Below are positions 41,347 to 50,775 of a stretch of DNA of 64,000 bases, in pieces (within the stretch, counting starts at the first letter, position 1; every line of letters begins with the position of its first letter). The notes below the pieces were generated by a model, which had not been told where the DNA came from, searched no databases, and worked only from the letters and a program-made list of their open reading frames with translations. This DNA comes from G025836975 sp048751585 (GTDB lineage Bacteria; Pseudomonadota; Gammaproteobacteria; Burkholderiales; Burkholderiaceae_B). The stretch lies in assembly GCF_048751585.1 (NCBI RefSeq), contig NZ_JAZHOB010000005.1, positions 124,001 to 188,000 of the forward strand. The letters are read 5' to 3'. The position numbers were made by a program, and so were the translations under genes.

Positions 41347-42309
41347 TCACTTCCGGTCTTTCAGCTTTTCCAGGAACAGGTCGATCACGCGCTGGTAATT
41401 GCCATCCGCATGTCCCGCGGAATGAGGCGAGACAATGACGTTCTCCATATCCCACAGCGGAGAGTCCGGCGGCAAAGGCTCCTGCTCAAACACATCCAGG
41501 AAGGCGCCGGCAAGACGGCCGGATCGTAACGCGCCGACCAATGCCTGCTCCACCACCACTTCTCCTCGACTGACATTCACCAGACTGGCGCCCGCCGGCA
41601 GCGCATCCAGCAGGTCGGGACCGATGAGCCGCTTGGTCGCGGCCGTCAAGGGGCAGGCCAGGATCAGCCAATCCGCCTGGGGAAGCACGCCGGCCAGATC
41701 GCGGTAAGTGACCGTCGCCATCGCCTGCGGAACGGGCTGGGGGCTGTGTCGGGCAACGACGATGCGCAGGCCCAAGGCTGCCAGGAATTCGCCTATCAAA
41801 CGCCCTATGGGGCCCCAGCCCACGATCACAGCGGTCTGGCCGGCAAGGTCGGCCGGCAGCGTCGATGCCGCAAGCGAGCGCCATGTATGCTGCGCCTGCT
41901 GTCGCATGATCTGCGGGAAGCGCCGGTTCAAGGCCAGCACGCCCGCAACGACGGTGTGAGCAACCGATTGGGCATTGACGCCCGACGAGGGCGTGACCTC
42001 GACTCCGCGCGCCTGGAGTTCCCCGAAGATCGGCCGGTCCAGGCCGGCCGAATGGATATGCACCCATTGCAGGCCGTGAGCTTTGCGCAACGCGTCATAG
42101 TAGCGGGCCGTAAAGTCGTCCAGCACATACTTGGTCGAGGAGCCGGTAATGTCGCGGCTGACCAGGGCCGCGTCTATCCCCAACAGCGACGGATCGTCGG
42201 CATGCTCGAATTCGACCAGCCGATAACGCGAGCTGTCGGGCAATGCCGCCAAGCCTGGCTGCAGGCAAGAGGCGGCCCGGGCCGATACAAGAATATTGAT
42301 GCACCGCAT
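41347..42309 (-). CDS. D-2-hydroxyacid dehydrogenase family protein
   Basis: The 320-residue protein has VIVGWGPIGRLIGEF as cofactor motif, the Arg in NVSRGEVVVEQAL, and the catalytic His in IVSPHSAGHADG. Its nearest known types are GhrA-like glyoxylate/hydroxypyruvate reductases. It follows a Bug gene after 49 bases on the same strand, and a class II aldolase gene lies upstream of that. A scheme in which the aldolase makes a 2-oxo acid or hydroxyaldehyde and this enzyme reduces it is plausible but not proven. Confidence 0.87.
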   Translation of the reverse strand: MRCINILVSARAASCLQPGLAALPDSSRYRLVEFEHADDPSLLGIDAALVSRDITGSSTKYVLDDFTARYYDALRKAHGLQWVHIHSAGLDRPIFGELQARGVEVTPSSGVNAQSVAHTVVAGVLALNRRFPQIMRQQAQHTWRSLAASTLPADLAGQTAVIVGWGPIGRLIGEFLAALGLRIVVARHSPQPVPQAMATVTYRDLAGVLPQADWLILACPLTAATKRLIGPDLLDALPAGASLVNVSRGEVVVEQALVGALRSGRLAGAFLDVFEQEPLPPDSPLWDMENVIVSPHSAGHADGNYQRVIDLFLEKLKDRK

Positions 42310-42358
42310 CGGGTGTTTCCCCGGAAAGTTAATCGGCTTTCTTTTGCGTTTTGCCGCT

Positions 42359-43378
42359 TTATGGCTTGACCACGCCCGATTCGATCAGCACCTGTTTCCA
42401 ACGATCGTGCTCTTCCTTGACGAAGTCGCGGAACTGCTCGGAACTGCCAGGCATTGGATCGGCGCCCTGCAGAACCATCTGCTTGGAGACATCGGGCAGT
42501 TGAATGATGCGGTTGACGCTGTCGCGCAGTGTCGCCACGATTTCGGGCGGCGTGCCCTTGGGCGCGAACATGCCAAACCAGGAGCCCGCGCGGAATCCCT
42601 TGAAGCCCGCTTCGTCCATGGTGGGAACGTCGGGCAAGGACCGGGAGCGCTCCGGGCTGGAAACCGCCAGGGGCTTCAATTTGCCCGATTCGATCAGCGC
42701 GCGCACGGACGGAATGGTGGCAAACATGAAGTGCACGCGTCCGGCCAGCAAATCGTTAAGCGCCTCGGCGCCTTTATACGGGATATGGGTGATGTCCAGG
42801 TTCTGGAGCTTGCCCATCAGGTAGCCCGACAGATGGGACGACGTGCCGACACCGGTGGAACTGTAGTTGAACTCGCCGGGCTTCTTCTTGATCTGCTTGG
42901 TCAGCTCGGCGATGCTGTCGATTTTCAGGTGCTCGGGAGCAACGACCAGCACATTGGGCACATCGGCGACCTGGGCAACCGCAATCAGGTCGGTCAGCGG
43001 ATCGTAGGGAAGCTTGGTCAGCGTGGGATTGATGGCGATAGGGCCGACGGAATCGATGATGAGGGTGTAGCCGTCGGGCTTGGCGTTGACCACATAGGCG
43101 GTGCCTATATTGCCGCCGGCGCCCGGCTTGTTCTCGACCACGAAGGCCTTGCCGAACTCCTTGCTCATGTGATCGGCGACGAGGCGCGCGAGGATGTCGG
43201 TGGTTCCCCCGGCGGAAAAAGCCACAACGATGCGCACCGGCTGCTCGGGATACGCGGCGCTTGCGGGCGATGCCGCCAAAGCCAGGCCGGCAGCCAGCAT
43301 CGCGCAAGCGGCCAGCGAACTGCGCAGCATGGCCTTGATCCGGAAAAATGGAGCGTTGATCTTGTTCTTGTCTTGCAT
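42359..43378 (-). CDS. Bug (TctC) family substrate-binding protein
   Basis: The 339-residue protein has a longer than usual N-terminal region before the signal core (cleavage expected near SPASA, residue 41), then AFSAGGTTDILAR, VENKPGAGGNIG, KPDGYTLII and PDVPTMDEAG. GGAG precedes the ATG at 43378; an internal Met at residue 17 could be the start if the basic leader is not translated. It lies between a class II aldolase gene and a D-2-hydroxyacid dehydrogenase gene, all on one strand. Confidence 0.9.
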   Translation of the reverse strand: MQDKNKINAPFFRIKAMLRSSLAACAMLAAGLALAASPASAAYPEQPVRIVVAFSAGGTTDILARLVADHMSKEFGKAFVVENKPGAGGNIGTAYVVNAKPDGYTLIIDSVGPIAINPTLTKLPYDPLTDLIAVAQVADVPNVLVVAPEHLKIDSIAELTKQIKKKPGEFNYSSTGVGTSSHLSGYLMGKLQNLDITHIPYKGAEALNDLLAGRVHFMFATIPSVRALIESGKLKPLAVSSPERSRSLPDVPTMDEAGFKGFRAGSWFGMFAPKGTPPEIVATLRDSVNRIIQLPDVSKQMVLQGADPMPGSSEQFRDFVKEEHDRWKQVLIESGVVKP

Positions 43379-43429
43379 GGATTGTCTCCGAACTGATTTA
43401 TTGTGGTTTTGGATTATGGGGTTTGCCGC

Positions 43430-44209
43430 TCAGGTCTTGTAGGAAGGGTCCAGGCGGTCGAGCTTGCGCAACAGTGCCGGCCATTCCATCAGGCCATAGG
43501 GGCGACGCGTACCGGGTTGGTAGTTGTTCCAGGTTTCCTCAAGTATTTCGGGTGCGACGCCGCGCAGCGGCGTATTGCATGACATCGCCGCCACCTGCGA
43601 ACGGCAGGCCAGTTCCAGCCTGTGCATCCAATTGAAGGTTTCACCCACGCTGCGGCCCGCGACCAGCGCGCCGTGATTGCGCAGGATCATCGCTTCGCCG
43701 TCGCCCAGGTCGCTTACCAGGGATTTCTTTTCATCATCCTTGAGCACCACGCCGACATAATCGTGATAGCGGATCTTCAGGAAACGCATTGCCGTTTGAG
43801 TAATGGGAAGCAGGCCGCACTCCAGCGCCGACACGGCCATGGAAGCCCAACTGTGCGTATGGATGATGCAGGCAACGTCAGGCCGGGCCTCGTGGATGGC
43901 GCTGTGTATGACATAGCCCGCCCGGTTGATGCCGTAATTGAATTCGCCGAAGTCGGGTGAAGAAAGAATGTTGCCGGCCAGGTCGATCTTGATGAGACTG
44001 GAAGCGGTGATTTCCTCGTACATCATGCCGTAGGGATTGATGAGAAAAGCCTCTTCGCCTCCGGGCACCCGCATCGAAATATGATTCGCCATCATATCGG
44101 CCATGCCGTAAAGCTCAACAAGCCGGTAACAGGCGGCCAAATCGATGCGCGCCTGCCATTCCTCCGGGGAACACTTCGATCGCATCGAAGCGATTTCCAA
44201 ACCGCTCAT
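43430..44209 (-). CDS. Class II aldolase/adducin family protein
   Basis: The 259-residue protein has MADMMANHISMRVPG, INPYGMMYEEITASSLIKID, and the metal-binding histidines in CIIHTHSWASMAVSALE plus a late LRNHGALVAG. The conserved zinc histidine pair HTH identifies the L-fuculose-phosphate aldolase/adducin fold, though the phosphate-binding loop is not evident, so a non-phosphorylated substrate is likely. AGGAGA precedes ATG 44209, and the 41-codon extension to 44332 is rejected. It heads a run with a Bug and a D-2-hydroxyacid dehydrogenase gene. Confidence 0.87.
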   Translation of the reverse strand: MSGLEIASMRSKCSPEEWQARIDLAACYRLVELYGMADMMANHISMRVPGGEEAFLINPYGMMYEEITASSLIKIDLAGNILSSPDFGEFNYGINRAGYVIHSAIHEARPDVACIIHTHSWASMAVSALECGLLPITQTAMRFLKIRYHDYVGVVLKDDEKKSLVSDLGDGEAMILRNHGALVAGRSVGETFNWMHRLELACRSQVAAMSCNTPLRGVAPEILEETWNNYQPGTRRPYGLMEWPALLRKLDRLDPSYKT

Positions 44210-44448
44210 TGCTGTCTCCTGTTTTATGTATCTTGACGGCCATCCGCGAACGATATCCGATCCGAACGCCTGCGCGAAAGCGCGGCCGCCCGCATTCGTG
44301 CCAACGGCGAATCTTTGAAGACTAAAGCGCATTACCGCGCCGTACTAGTGCACGGCACGGCAACGGGTGTTCACACAATGTGAAGCATGGAAAACCCGGT
44401 ATTTCAATAGGGATTGGCGGCGGGCCTTCAAGACCTCGCCAGGGCGCG

Positions 44449-45384
44449 TCAGCGCCCCTCGGCAGCCGCAGGCTGATCCAGAATAAGCTCCACCCGGCGA
44501 TTGGCGGCGCGCCCCCGGTCGGTGTCGTTGCCAGCCAGAGGGCGGGTATCCGCATAGCCGATGGCGCGCAGGCGCGTGCTGTCTATGCCATTGGCTTCCA
44601 GGTAGCGCACCACGCTTCCGGCGCGCGCGCCCGATAGCTCCCAATTGGAGGCATAGCGCCCCGCGCGCACCGGCACCGAGTCGGTATGGCCTTCCACCGT
44701 GATGGCGTAGGCGCTGTCCTTGAACACGGGAACGAGGCGCCGCAAGACAGCCAGGCCGGCCAGGCTAAGATCGGCTTTGGCGGAACTGTACAGAATCTCG
44801 CTATTGATACGGAAGCTGATCGATTCCTTGTTGCGGATGATCTCGATATCGTCGCCCAGCTCGGGCAATGCGGATCGGGCCAGCGCCATGGGCTCCGGGT
44901 CCGGTAAATGGCTCTCGGGCTCGGCGACCGCGGCGGCTTCATCCTCCGGCCCAGCGGACTGGGCCAAGACATGCCCCAGAATGGCATCCGGATCGGTCTG
45001 GCCCAACACATAGTCCGGCACATTGGAAAACATATCGGCGTCAGGCTCGTCGGCCGGGGGCGCTTGCCCCGCTTTCATTTCCGGCTGACTGATGGATTCC
45101 GCGGGCGGCTGCGCAAGAGGCGGCGCCGGCAATGCCCCGGGCGGCAGCGCCGCGGGCGCCGCCGCCAGCTCCGACTGGCCGGGAAACAAGCCGCTGTGGG
45201 CGGGCAGCAAACCGGTGGTCGTCGGCAGCGATGCATTCTTGGGCACCTGCCCCGACAGGGTCAGCATGGCGACCAGCAGCACCAGCAGCAAGGTGATCAT
45301 GTCCAGGTAAGTAAGCAGCCAGCTCTCGGTCTCTTCCTGAGGCTCGGGCTCTACATACCATTTGTTATGAATGGCGGGATTCAT
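44449..45384 (-). CDS. OmpA/MotB family stator protein
   Basis: The 311-residue protein has one N-terminal membrane helix with the ion-binding aspartate Asp28 in LLTYLDMITLLLVLLVAM, a long Pro/Ala-rich linker (about 50-170), and an OmpA-like peptidoglycan-binding domain (ITVEGHTDSVPVRAG, ELSGARAGSVVRYL, GYADTRPLAGND, RRVELIL). This is the MotB/PomB layout, with a linker longer than usual. Its ATG overlaps the MotA-like stop by four bases. A frame open to 45804 is inside the upstream gene and rejected. No flagellar or chemotaxis gene is nearby. Confidence 0.88.
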   Translation of the reverse strand: MNPAIHNKWYVEPEPQEETESWLLTYLDMITLLLVLLVAMLTLSGQVPKNASLPTTTGLLPAHSGLFPGQSELAAAPAALPPGALPAPPLAQPPAESISQPEMKAGQAPPADEPDADMFSNVPDYVLGQTDPDAILGHVLAQSAGPEDEAAAVAEPESHLPDPEPMALARSALPELGDDIEIIRNKESISFRINSEILYSSAKADLSLAGLAVLRRLVPVFKDSAYAITVEGHTDSVPVRAGRYASNWELSGARAGSVVRYLEANGIDSTRLRAIGYADTRPLAGNDTDRGRAANRRVELILDQPAAAEGR

Positions 45385-46190
45385 GGCGACTTGGCTTGCG
45401 CCTGGGCGCGGCGGCCCGCGTGGTCGTTGATTTCGTCTTCGTGCTGGTGCATGAAGGAATTCAGTGTTTCGCGCATCAGGGCGGGGCTGCGCTTCTGGCA
45501 CATCATGGAAATGCCCTGCATGATCATGTTCATCACGATCATGCGCTGTTCGGTGCGCCGCTCGAGCTTGACGGCCACGGGCTTGAGCAGCAGGTTGGCG
45601 AACAGAATGCCGTAGAACGTCGTCATCAGCGCAAGCGCCATCTGCTGGCCGATGGCGGTCATGTCGCCATCGCCCAGCAGGAACAGCAGGTTTACCAGGC
45701 CGACCAGCGTTCCCACCATGCCGAATGCGGGCGCAAACCCCGCCATGGTGCGGAACAGCTGGGCCTCGGCGCGCTCCTTGGCGCGCAGCCGCGAAATGCG
45801 CCACTGGAGCAGATCGACGATATCCTGTTCCGGCGTCATGTCGATGACCAGTTGCACCCCTGTCTTCAGGAAAGGGTTGGACACGTTTTCGAGCGCGCTT
45901 TCGACCTTGCGTATATCGCCCTTCATCCAGAGCCGGGAAATGGCGATAAGGTCGTCGATGTCCTGTTCGGTGTACATGCGCTCGTTGCGCAGCACCGTGC
46001 CGATCAGCCGGAAGATGCGCAGCACTTCGCTTAATGGGTAGCTGATGAACGTGGCCGCCAGCGTGCCCAGCACGACGATGCCCAGGCTGGGAAAATCGAC
46101 GAATAAGGCAGCGTCTTCCGCCGAGAAGGCCAATACCGCGGCCAGGAGAAGAACGCTACCGACAATACCGATCAGGGTGGATGGATTCAT
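45381..46190 (-). CDS. MotA/PomA family stator protein
   Basis: The 269-residue protein has four membrane segments (about 5-22, 36-54, 150-172, 182-204). TM3 holds the conserved Pro154 in GFAPAFGMVGTLVGL, and TM4 has MTTFYGILFANLLLKP. The TT-F-YG form resembles PomA/MotC proteins more than enteric MotA, which hints at a sodium-type or alternative motor (inference). The first gene of a two-gene operon with the MotB-like gene, it should form the membrane ion channel of a stator complex. It is transcribed away from a Bug gene that reads the same way. Confidence 0.88.
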   Translation of the reverse strand: MNPSTLIGIVGSVLLLAAVLAFSAEDAALFVDFPSLGIVVLGTLAATFISYPLSEVLRIFRLIGTVLRNERMYTEQDIDDLIAISRLWMKGDIRKVESALENVSNPFLKTGVQLVIDMTPEQDIVDLLQWRISRLRAKERAEAQLFRTMAGFAPAFGMVGTLVGLVNLLFLLGDGDMTAIGQQMALALMTTFYGILFANLLLKPVAVKLERRTEQRMIVMNMIMQGISMMCQKRSPALMRETLNSFMHQHEDEINDHAGRRAQAQAKSP

Positions 46191-46230
46191 GCGACGGTAT
46201 TGTACTTGCCCTGCCGCCGCAGGCGTGTAC

Positions 46231-47211
46231 CTATTTCAGATTGATATCGGCCCTTTTTACAATTTCGCCCCAGCGGGCGTGATCCCGCTTCAGGACCGCG
46301 GCGAATTCCTCGGGCGTGGACGTAAGCGTTTCAACATACTGAGCCTTGACTTGCTGCACGAGATCCGGCGAGGTCAGCGCCTTGACCAGGGCGGCATTCA
46401 GTTTTTGCCTGACATCGTCCGGGATCTGGGCGGGCGCGATTACGCCCCACCACAGGTCCTCCCCGGCGCCCGCATAGCCTTTTACACCCGCCTCGTCCAT
46501 GGTGGGGATATCGGGCGCGAATGGGCTGCGTTGCGGACTGGCCACTGCCAGGGCGCGCAACTTGCCGGCCTGGATGTGAGGCAGCGAGGTATTAAGGGTA
46601 TCGAACATAAAGCTGACCGTGCCGCCCAGGACATCGATCAGCGCAGGGCCGCTACCGCGATAAGGTATATGGAGCAGGCTGGCGCCAGTAAGCTGGCGCA
46701 GCACTTCGCCCGACATGTGATTGGTGGACCCATTGCCTGCCGAGGCGTAGGTAATGGAGCCCGGTTTCTTGTTGGCCAGAGCAACCAGTTCCTTTACGCT
46801 GTGGGCGGGGACGCCTGGATTGGCCACCAGCACGTTGACGAATTTCCCGGCCAGGCCGATAGGGGTGAAGTCCTTCAGGGAATCGTAAGGAAGATCGGGG
46901 TAGATATGCGGGTTGATGGCCAGGTTGCCAACGCTGCTCAGGCCGATTGTGTAGCCGTCGGGCGTTGCGCGGGCCAGCGAGGACAAGCCCACGCTCCCAC
47001 CCGCGCCGGCGCGGTTGGAAACAATTACCGGCACGCCCAGGCTTTCCCCCAGCTTGCGGGCCACGGGCCGGGCAAAGGTATCCATGGATCCGCCCGCCGG
47101 AAAAGGGACGATGAATGTCACCGGTTTTTCCGGCCAGCCTTGCGCATGGACGGATGATGCCAGCCATAAAGTACAGATACTCGCTACAGCAAGAAAAAGC
47201 GATCGGAACAT
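46231..47211 (-). CDS. Bug (TctC) family substrate-binding protein
   Basis: The 326-residue protein has a signal peptide ending SVHAQG at about residue 24, then PFPAGGSMDTFAR, VSNRAGAGGSVG, TPDGYTIGL and PDIPTMDEAG. AAGGAGAC precedes the ATG. It is the last gene of a long minus-strand run (Bug, ligase, IclR, enoyl-CoA hydratase, AhpD-like, this Bug), so the run is framed by two Bug genes. The two Bug proteins differ clearly, which suggests two ligands or a recent re-use of the cluster. Confidence 0.9.
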   Translation of the reverse strand: MFRSLFLAVASICTLWLASSVHAQGWPEKPVTFIVPFPAGGSMDTFARPVARKLGESLGVPVIVSNRAGAGGSVGLSSLARATPDGYTIGLSSVGNLAINPHIYPDLPYDSLKDFTPIGLAGKFVNVLVANPGVPAHSVKELVALANKKPGSITYASAGNGSTNHMSGEVLRQLTGASLLHIPYRGSGPALIDVLGGTVSFMFDTLNTSLPHIQAGKLRALAVASPQRSPFAPDIPTMDEAGVKGYAGAGEDLWWGVIAPAQIPDDVRQKLNAALVKALTSPDLVQQVKAQYVETLTSTPEEFAAVLKRDHARWGEIVKRADINLK

Positions 47212-47238
47212 TCCCGTCTCCTTTGAGTTTGGCTTTAT

Positions 47239-47580
47239 CTAGCTCGCGTCGCCGGCGGCTATGGCATCCATGACACGCGCCGAATACACCAGTGCCGCGC
47301 CGGCATTGAGGGACACGGCGACACCCAGCGCCTCGGCGATCTCTTCCCGCGTGGCTCCATTTTCGAGCGCCCTTTTAGAATGCACCGCGATGCAGCCGTC
47401 GCAACGCGTGGTCACCGCCACGGCGATGGCGATAAGTTCGCGCACCTTGGCGTCAAGCCGGTTGGTCTTGGCTCCGGCGCCCGAAAGCGTGCTGTAGCCT
47501 TTCACCGTATCGGGGCTCAGTTCGGCAATGTTGCCGATTTGTCCCATGAGCTGAGTGCGATATTCTTCCCAATTCAACAT
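47239..47580 (-). CDS. Carboxymuconolactone decarboxylase/AhpD-like protein
   Basis: The 113-residue protein has the AhpD-type redox core CDGCIAVHSKRALENGATRE, with the CxxC pair and downstream His that act in peroxidase or disulfide chemistry, unlike the PcaC form at 2298 which lacks it. The early YSTLSGAGAKTNRLDAKVREL segment and the end NAGAALVYSARVMDA also match. It follows the enoyl-CoA hydratase gene by 47 bases and reads into a Bug gene. Its role in the acid-degradation run is unknown. Confidence 0.86.
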   Translation of the reverse strand: MLNWEEYRTQLMGQIGNIAELSPDTVKGYSTLSGAGAKTNRLDAKVRELIAIAVAVTTRCDGCIAVHSKRALENGATREEIAEALGVAVSLNAGAALVYSARVMDAIAAGDAS

Positions 47581-47627
47581 AAAAACACCTTTTCCAATTC
47601 AGTTAACAAGGTTGGTCGATAAAAACG

Positions 47628-48392
47628 TTACTTCTTGAACTTCGTCCGGCTGTCCGCCGCTTCGGAACTGAGTCCGCACAGCATGGCCTGGTCCACATCC
47701 ATATGGGATGACAAGTGGTTCAGCGCATTCACATAGCTGTTGATGCTTTGCTTGGTCATCCTTACCGCCACGTCGGGCATGCGGGCGATGCGTTCGGCCA
47801 GCTCGTGCGCATAGTCCCGCGCGCTGCCGTCGGGCACCACAAAATCGACAATGCCCCATTCCCGGGCCTGGGCGGCGCTCATCTTGTCGCCCAGAAGGAC
47901 AATCTGCTTGGCGCGCGACGGCCCGACCAGATTGACCAGGCGGGGAATGGTCTGCCATCCCAGCGGAATGCCGATCTGCACCTCGGGAACGTACAGAAAG
48001 GCGGATTCGGCCATCACGCGCCAGTCGCAAGCCAGCGTCAAGGCGATGCCTCCGCCGACATTCAAACCTTCGGTGGCGGCAATGGTCAGCTGAGGCATCT
48101 CTTCCCAGGCGCGGCACATCCTGGCGCCCCGCTGGGCGATGGCTCTGCGCTCAATGAAGCTCTTGTCGTTCAGATCCCAACGCGCCGGATCGCCAAGGTC
48201 GATCCCGGCGGAGAACTCGTTGGCGTTGCCGGTGAGCACCACACAAGCGGTCCGGGTGTCATCCTGGAACTCCATGGCGATCCGCGTAAGCGAAAGCACC
48301 ATATCCTGGGTAAGCGCATTGCGCTTTTCGCCCCGATCTATCCGGACCGTCGCGACGGCTCCTTGCCGTTCCACTGAAATGATGTCGTTCAT
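47628..48392 (-). CDS. Enoyl-CoA hydratase/isomerase family protein
   Basis: The 254-residue crotonase-fold protein has VRIDRGEKRNALTQDMVL, the oxyanion segment NEFSAGIDLGD, TEGLNVGGGIALTLACDWRV and LYVPEVQIGIPLG, which keeps a Glu at the second catalytic position. It may hydrate, isomerise or cleave the CoA ester made by the acyl-CoA ligase at 49183. It lies between the IclR gene (34 bases) and the AhpD-like gene. The 31-codon extension to 48485 lies inside the IclR gene and is rejected. Confidence 0.86.
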   Translation of the reverse strand: MNDIISVERQGAVATVRIDRGEKRNALTQDMVLSLTRIAMEFQDDTRTACVVLTGNANEFSAGIDLGDPARWDLNDKSFIERRAIAQRGARMCRAWEEMPQLTIAATEGLNVGGGIALTLACDWRVMAESAFLYVPEVQIGIPLGWQTIPRLVNLVGPSRAKQIVLLGDKMSAAQAREWGIVDFVVPDGSARDYAHELAERIARMPDVAVRMTKQSINSYVNALNHLSSHMDVDQAMLCGLSSEAADSRTKFKK

Positions 48393-48426
48393 GTAATCCT
48401 TGTCTTCGTGAAAGAGTCGAAACCGC

Positions 48427-49170
48427 TCAGTCGTCCTGAAGCAGTGCTTCCATTGCCATATCGGCGCCCGCGCGCAGCACGTCAACGATCTCGTCCATGC
48501 CGCGTTCTTTCATGCGCGCCGCGGGGCCGACGATCCCGATGCTGTACAAAGGCCCCACCTTGCCCAGCACCACCGGACAGGCCACGCTGTAGACGCCTTC
48601 TTCGATCTCGCCATCGCACACGGCGAATCCCTGCTTGTTGACCTGCTCCAGTTCCCGTATGACAGCATCCATGGACGAGCCCTCGTGGAGGGCATTGCCC
48701 GGGCGCAGCACCGCATTCAGGCTTTCGCTATCCAGATAGGCCAGGATGGCCTTGCTGGAGGAACATTTATCCAACGGCCTGCTGCCGACGCCGGGATAGA
48801 TGTACAGGCGGTCTTTGCCGACGGGGGTCATGGCCTCGACCAGGTCCACCTCCGTACCCGTAAAGCGCGCAAAGAAGGCCGTCTCCGACAGGTTGTTGAC
48901 GATGAAGCTGAGCGCGGGCCTGAAAGACGACAGTTTCTTGTCCTGCACGAGGCTTTGGCGCATCAACCGCACGATGGCCTTGCCCAGCACGTAGTTGCCG
49001 GAAGCGGGATCCAGATCGACGTATTCGATCTCGCGCAGCGACGCCGCCATGCGGTGGGCCGTGCTGCGAGGCAGGCCCGTCGCCGTGGCCAGCTCAGGCA
49101 GGGACAGTCCGCTCAGGCTTGAAGCGATCGCGTGCAGGATGAAATGGTAACGATGGAGTGGATTGGACAT
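48427..49170 (-). CDS. IclR family transcriptional regulator
   Basis: The 247-residue protein has the IclR winged helix (RYHFILHAIASSLSGLSLPE, then ATGLPRSTAHRMAASLREIE) and an effector domain with TEVDLVEAMTPVG and AVCDGEIEEGVYSVACPVVL. It is embedded in the operon it probably controls, between the acyl-CoA ligase gene (12 bases) and the enoyl-CoA hydratase gene. The effector is likely an acid or its CoA ester. It differs clearly from the other IclR protein at 25640. Confidence 0.87.
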   Translation of the reverse strand: MSNPLHRYHFILHAIASSLSGLSLPELATATGLPRSTAHRMAASLREIEYVDLDPASGNYVLGKAIVRLMRQSLVQDKKLSSFRPALSFIVNNLSETAFFARFTGTEVDLVEAMTPVGKDRLYIYPGVGSRPLDKCSSSKAILAYLDSESLNAVLRPGNALHEGSSMDAVIRELEQVNKQGFAVCDGEIEEGVYSVACPVVLGKVGPLYSIGIVGPAARMKERGMDEIVDVLRAGADMAMEALLQDD

Positions 49171-49182
49171 GGGGCAGCGCCA

Positions 49183-50775
49183 TTAACATGAGGAACGAAG
49201 AGCGATCTTGTCTACCTTGCCGATGGACAACATGGGAAGCGATGACCGGATGTGTATTTTCTTGGGCAGTTTATAGTTAGCCATGCGTTCGCGGCACCAG
49301 CCCGCCAGTTCGCCTTCCGAGACATTCGTGTCGGGCTTGATGATCAGATAGGCGTGTCCGACCTGCTGGTACAAAGGGTCATCCACGGCGATGACCGCCG
49401 ACAGCAAGACAGAGGGGTGCTGCTCCAGCACCAGCTCAACTTCCCGCGGATACACGTTATAGCCGCCCGACTTGTACATTTCCTTGATCCGGCCCACCAG
49501 CTTGTAATAGCCATTGCCTTGGCGGACCGCCATATCGCCCGTCTTCAACCATCCGTCCGCCGTGAACGCGGCGTGCGTGGCCGCCTCGTCGCGCAGATAG
49601 CCGGCCATGCAATGCTCCATCCGGACTTGCAGTTCGCCCTGCTCCCCATCGGCGAGCGGCATTCCCTGCTCATCGGCAACGCGCAGTTCACCGTCTGGTA
49701 TGGGGCGCCCCACGGTGTAGGCCGTGTCTTCGATGGAGTCGGATCCGTCGATATAACTGACCGACCCGCAGGATTCGGTCAGGCCGTAGGTGGAGCCCGT
49801 GTTCGGGCAATATTGCCTGATGGCCTTGAGGATGGGCATGGGAATGGCCGAGCCCGAGAAAATGAACCATTCCATTTTCTTAAGCACCTGAATGTCGAAA
49901 GTCGGCTCCGCCAGCAGCATCTGCAACATCGTGGATCCCAGCATCAGCATGTTGACCCGATGCCTGGCGATCAGTCCCATGACATCGGCGGTCCGGTATC
50001 GATCTTGATAAACAATGGTGCCGCCGGCCAGAATCTGGCTGAGCCCCCGGAAATGCATGCCGCCGATATGATTGATGGGGGCGAAATTGATGACGACCGG
50101 ATAGTTTGACGTCTTGAACATGCGGGCCTGCACCGTCGACCGGAACACCAGGTCGCGTTGGCGCAGCAGCACGCCCTTGGGCTTACCCGTGGTGCCCGAG
50201 GTATATACCAACATGCAGGGGTCCATGGCCTTGCCAAGGCAAGGGACCGCGCCCGCCAACGGTCCCTTCCGTTCGGCATGCCGCGCCAAAGCATCGAACA
50301 AGGCGTCCGCCGTGGGCTCGGCCGCATCGTAGAAAACGATTTCCGGGACGGCGCCGTCATCCACGCCATGCAGGGATGCCTGGATGTCGACCCGATAATC
50401 TCGGCCCTCAAAGCCGGATACCGACAGCACCAGCTTGGGCCTGGCGTGCTGGATGACATAGTTCAGTTCGCGCACCTGATAACGCGGATTCAAGCCAACC
50501 CACAGCGCGCCCAGCCTGGCGGCGGCCAGGAAAGTGATCATCGCCTCTTGCCTGGGCGGGGAAAGCAGCGCCATGCAATCCCCCTTGCCCAAGCCCATCC
50601 GGCTTAAATACCCCGCGCACTCCTCGACCATGGCGTTCAATTGGCCGTAGTTGATCGAGGTGTCCTTGAACGCCAGGGCCGGGCGGTCGGGAAAGTTCAA
50701 GGCATGGCCCAGTATGGCGTCGGACCAGGTACTGTTGGCGGCGTAGATATCCACTAGCTTCATATCCTTATCCAT
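49183..50775 (-). CDS. AMP-dependent synthetase/ligase (acyl-CoA synthetase)
   Basis: The 530-residue ANL-superfamily enzyme has LVYTSGTTGKPKGVLLRQRD (P-loop), STYGLTESCGSVSY (A5), GWLKTGDMAVRQG (A7), GRIKEMYKSGGYNVYPREVE (A8) and a late SIGKVDKIAL with the adenylation Lys. It makes an acyl-CoA from an imported acid. It starts directly after the Bug stop codon (stop at 50776-50778, ATG at 50775), with a coupled start; Met5 is an alternative. A second, quite different ligase gene is at 26626. Confidence 0.88.
   Translation of the reverse strand: MDKDMKLVDIYAANSTWSDAILGHALNFPDRPALAFKDTSINYGQLNAMVEECAGYLSRMGLGKGDCMALLSPPRQEAMITFLAAARLGALWVGLNPRYQVRELNYVIQHARPKLVLSVSGFEGRDYRVDIQASLHGVDDGAVPEIVFYDAAEPTADALFDALARHAERKGPLAGAVPCLGKAMDPCMLVYTSGTTGKPKGVLLRQRDLVFRSTVQARMFKTSNYPVVINFAPINHIGGMHFRGLSQILAGGTIVYQDRYRTADVMGLIARHRVNMLMLGSTMLQMLLAEPTFDIQVLKKMEWFIFSGSAIPMPILKAIRQYCPNTGSTYGLTESCGSVSYIDGSDSIEDTAYTVGRPIPDGELRVADEQGMPLADGEQGELQVRMEHCMAGYLRDEAATHAAFTADGWLKTGDMAVRQGNGYYKLVGRIKEMYKSGGYNVYPREVELVLEQHPSVLLSAVIAVDDPLYQQVGHAYLIIKPDTNVSEGELAGWCRERMANYKLPKKIHIRSSLPMLSIGKVDKIALRSSC

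Noticed and set aside
45385..45804. 140-codon N-terminal extension of the MotB-like protein
   Set aside because: It runs through the MotA-like gene in another frame and is His/Arg/Pro-rich; the ATGA overlap at 45381-45384 gives a normal MotB start.
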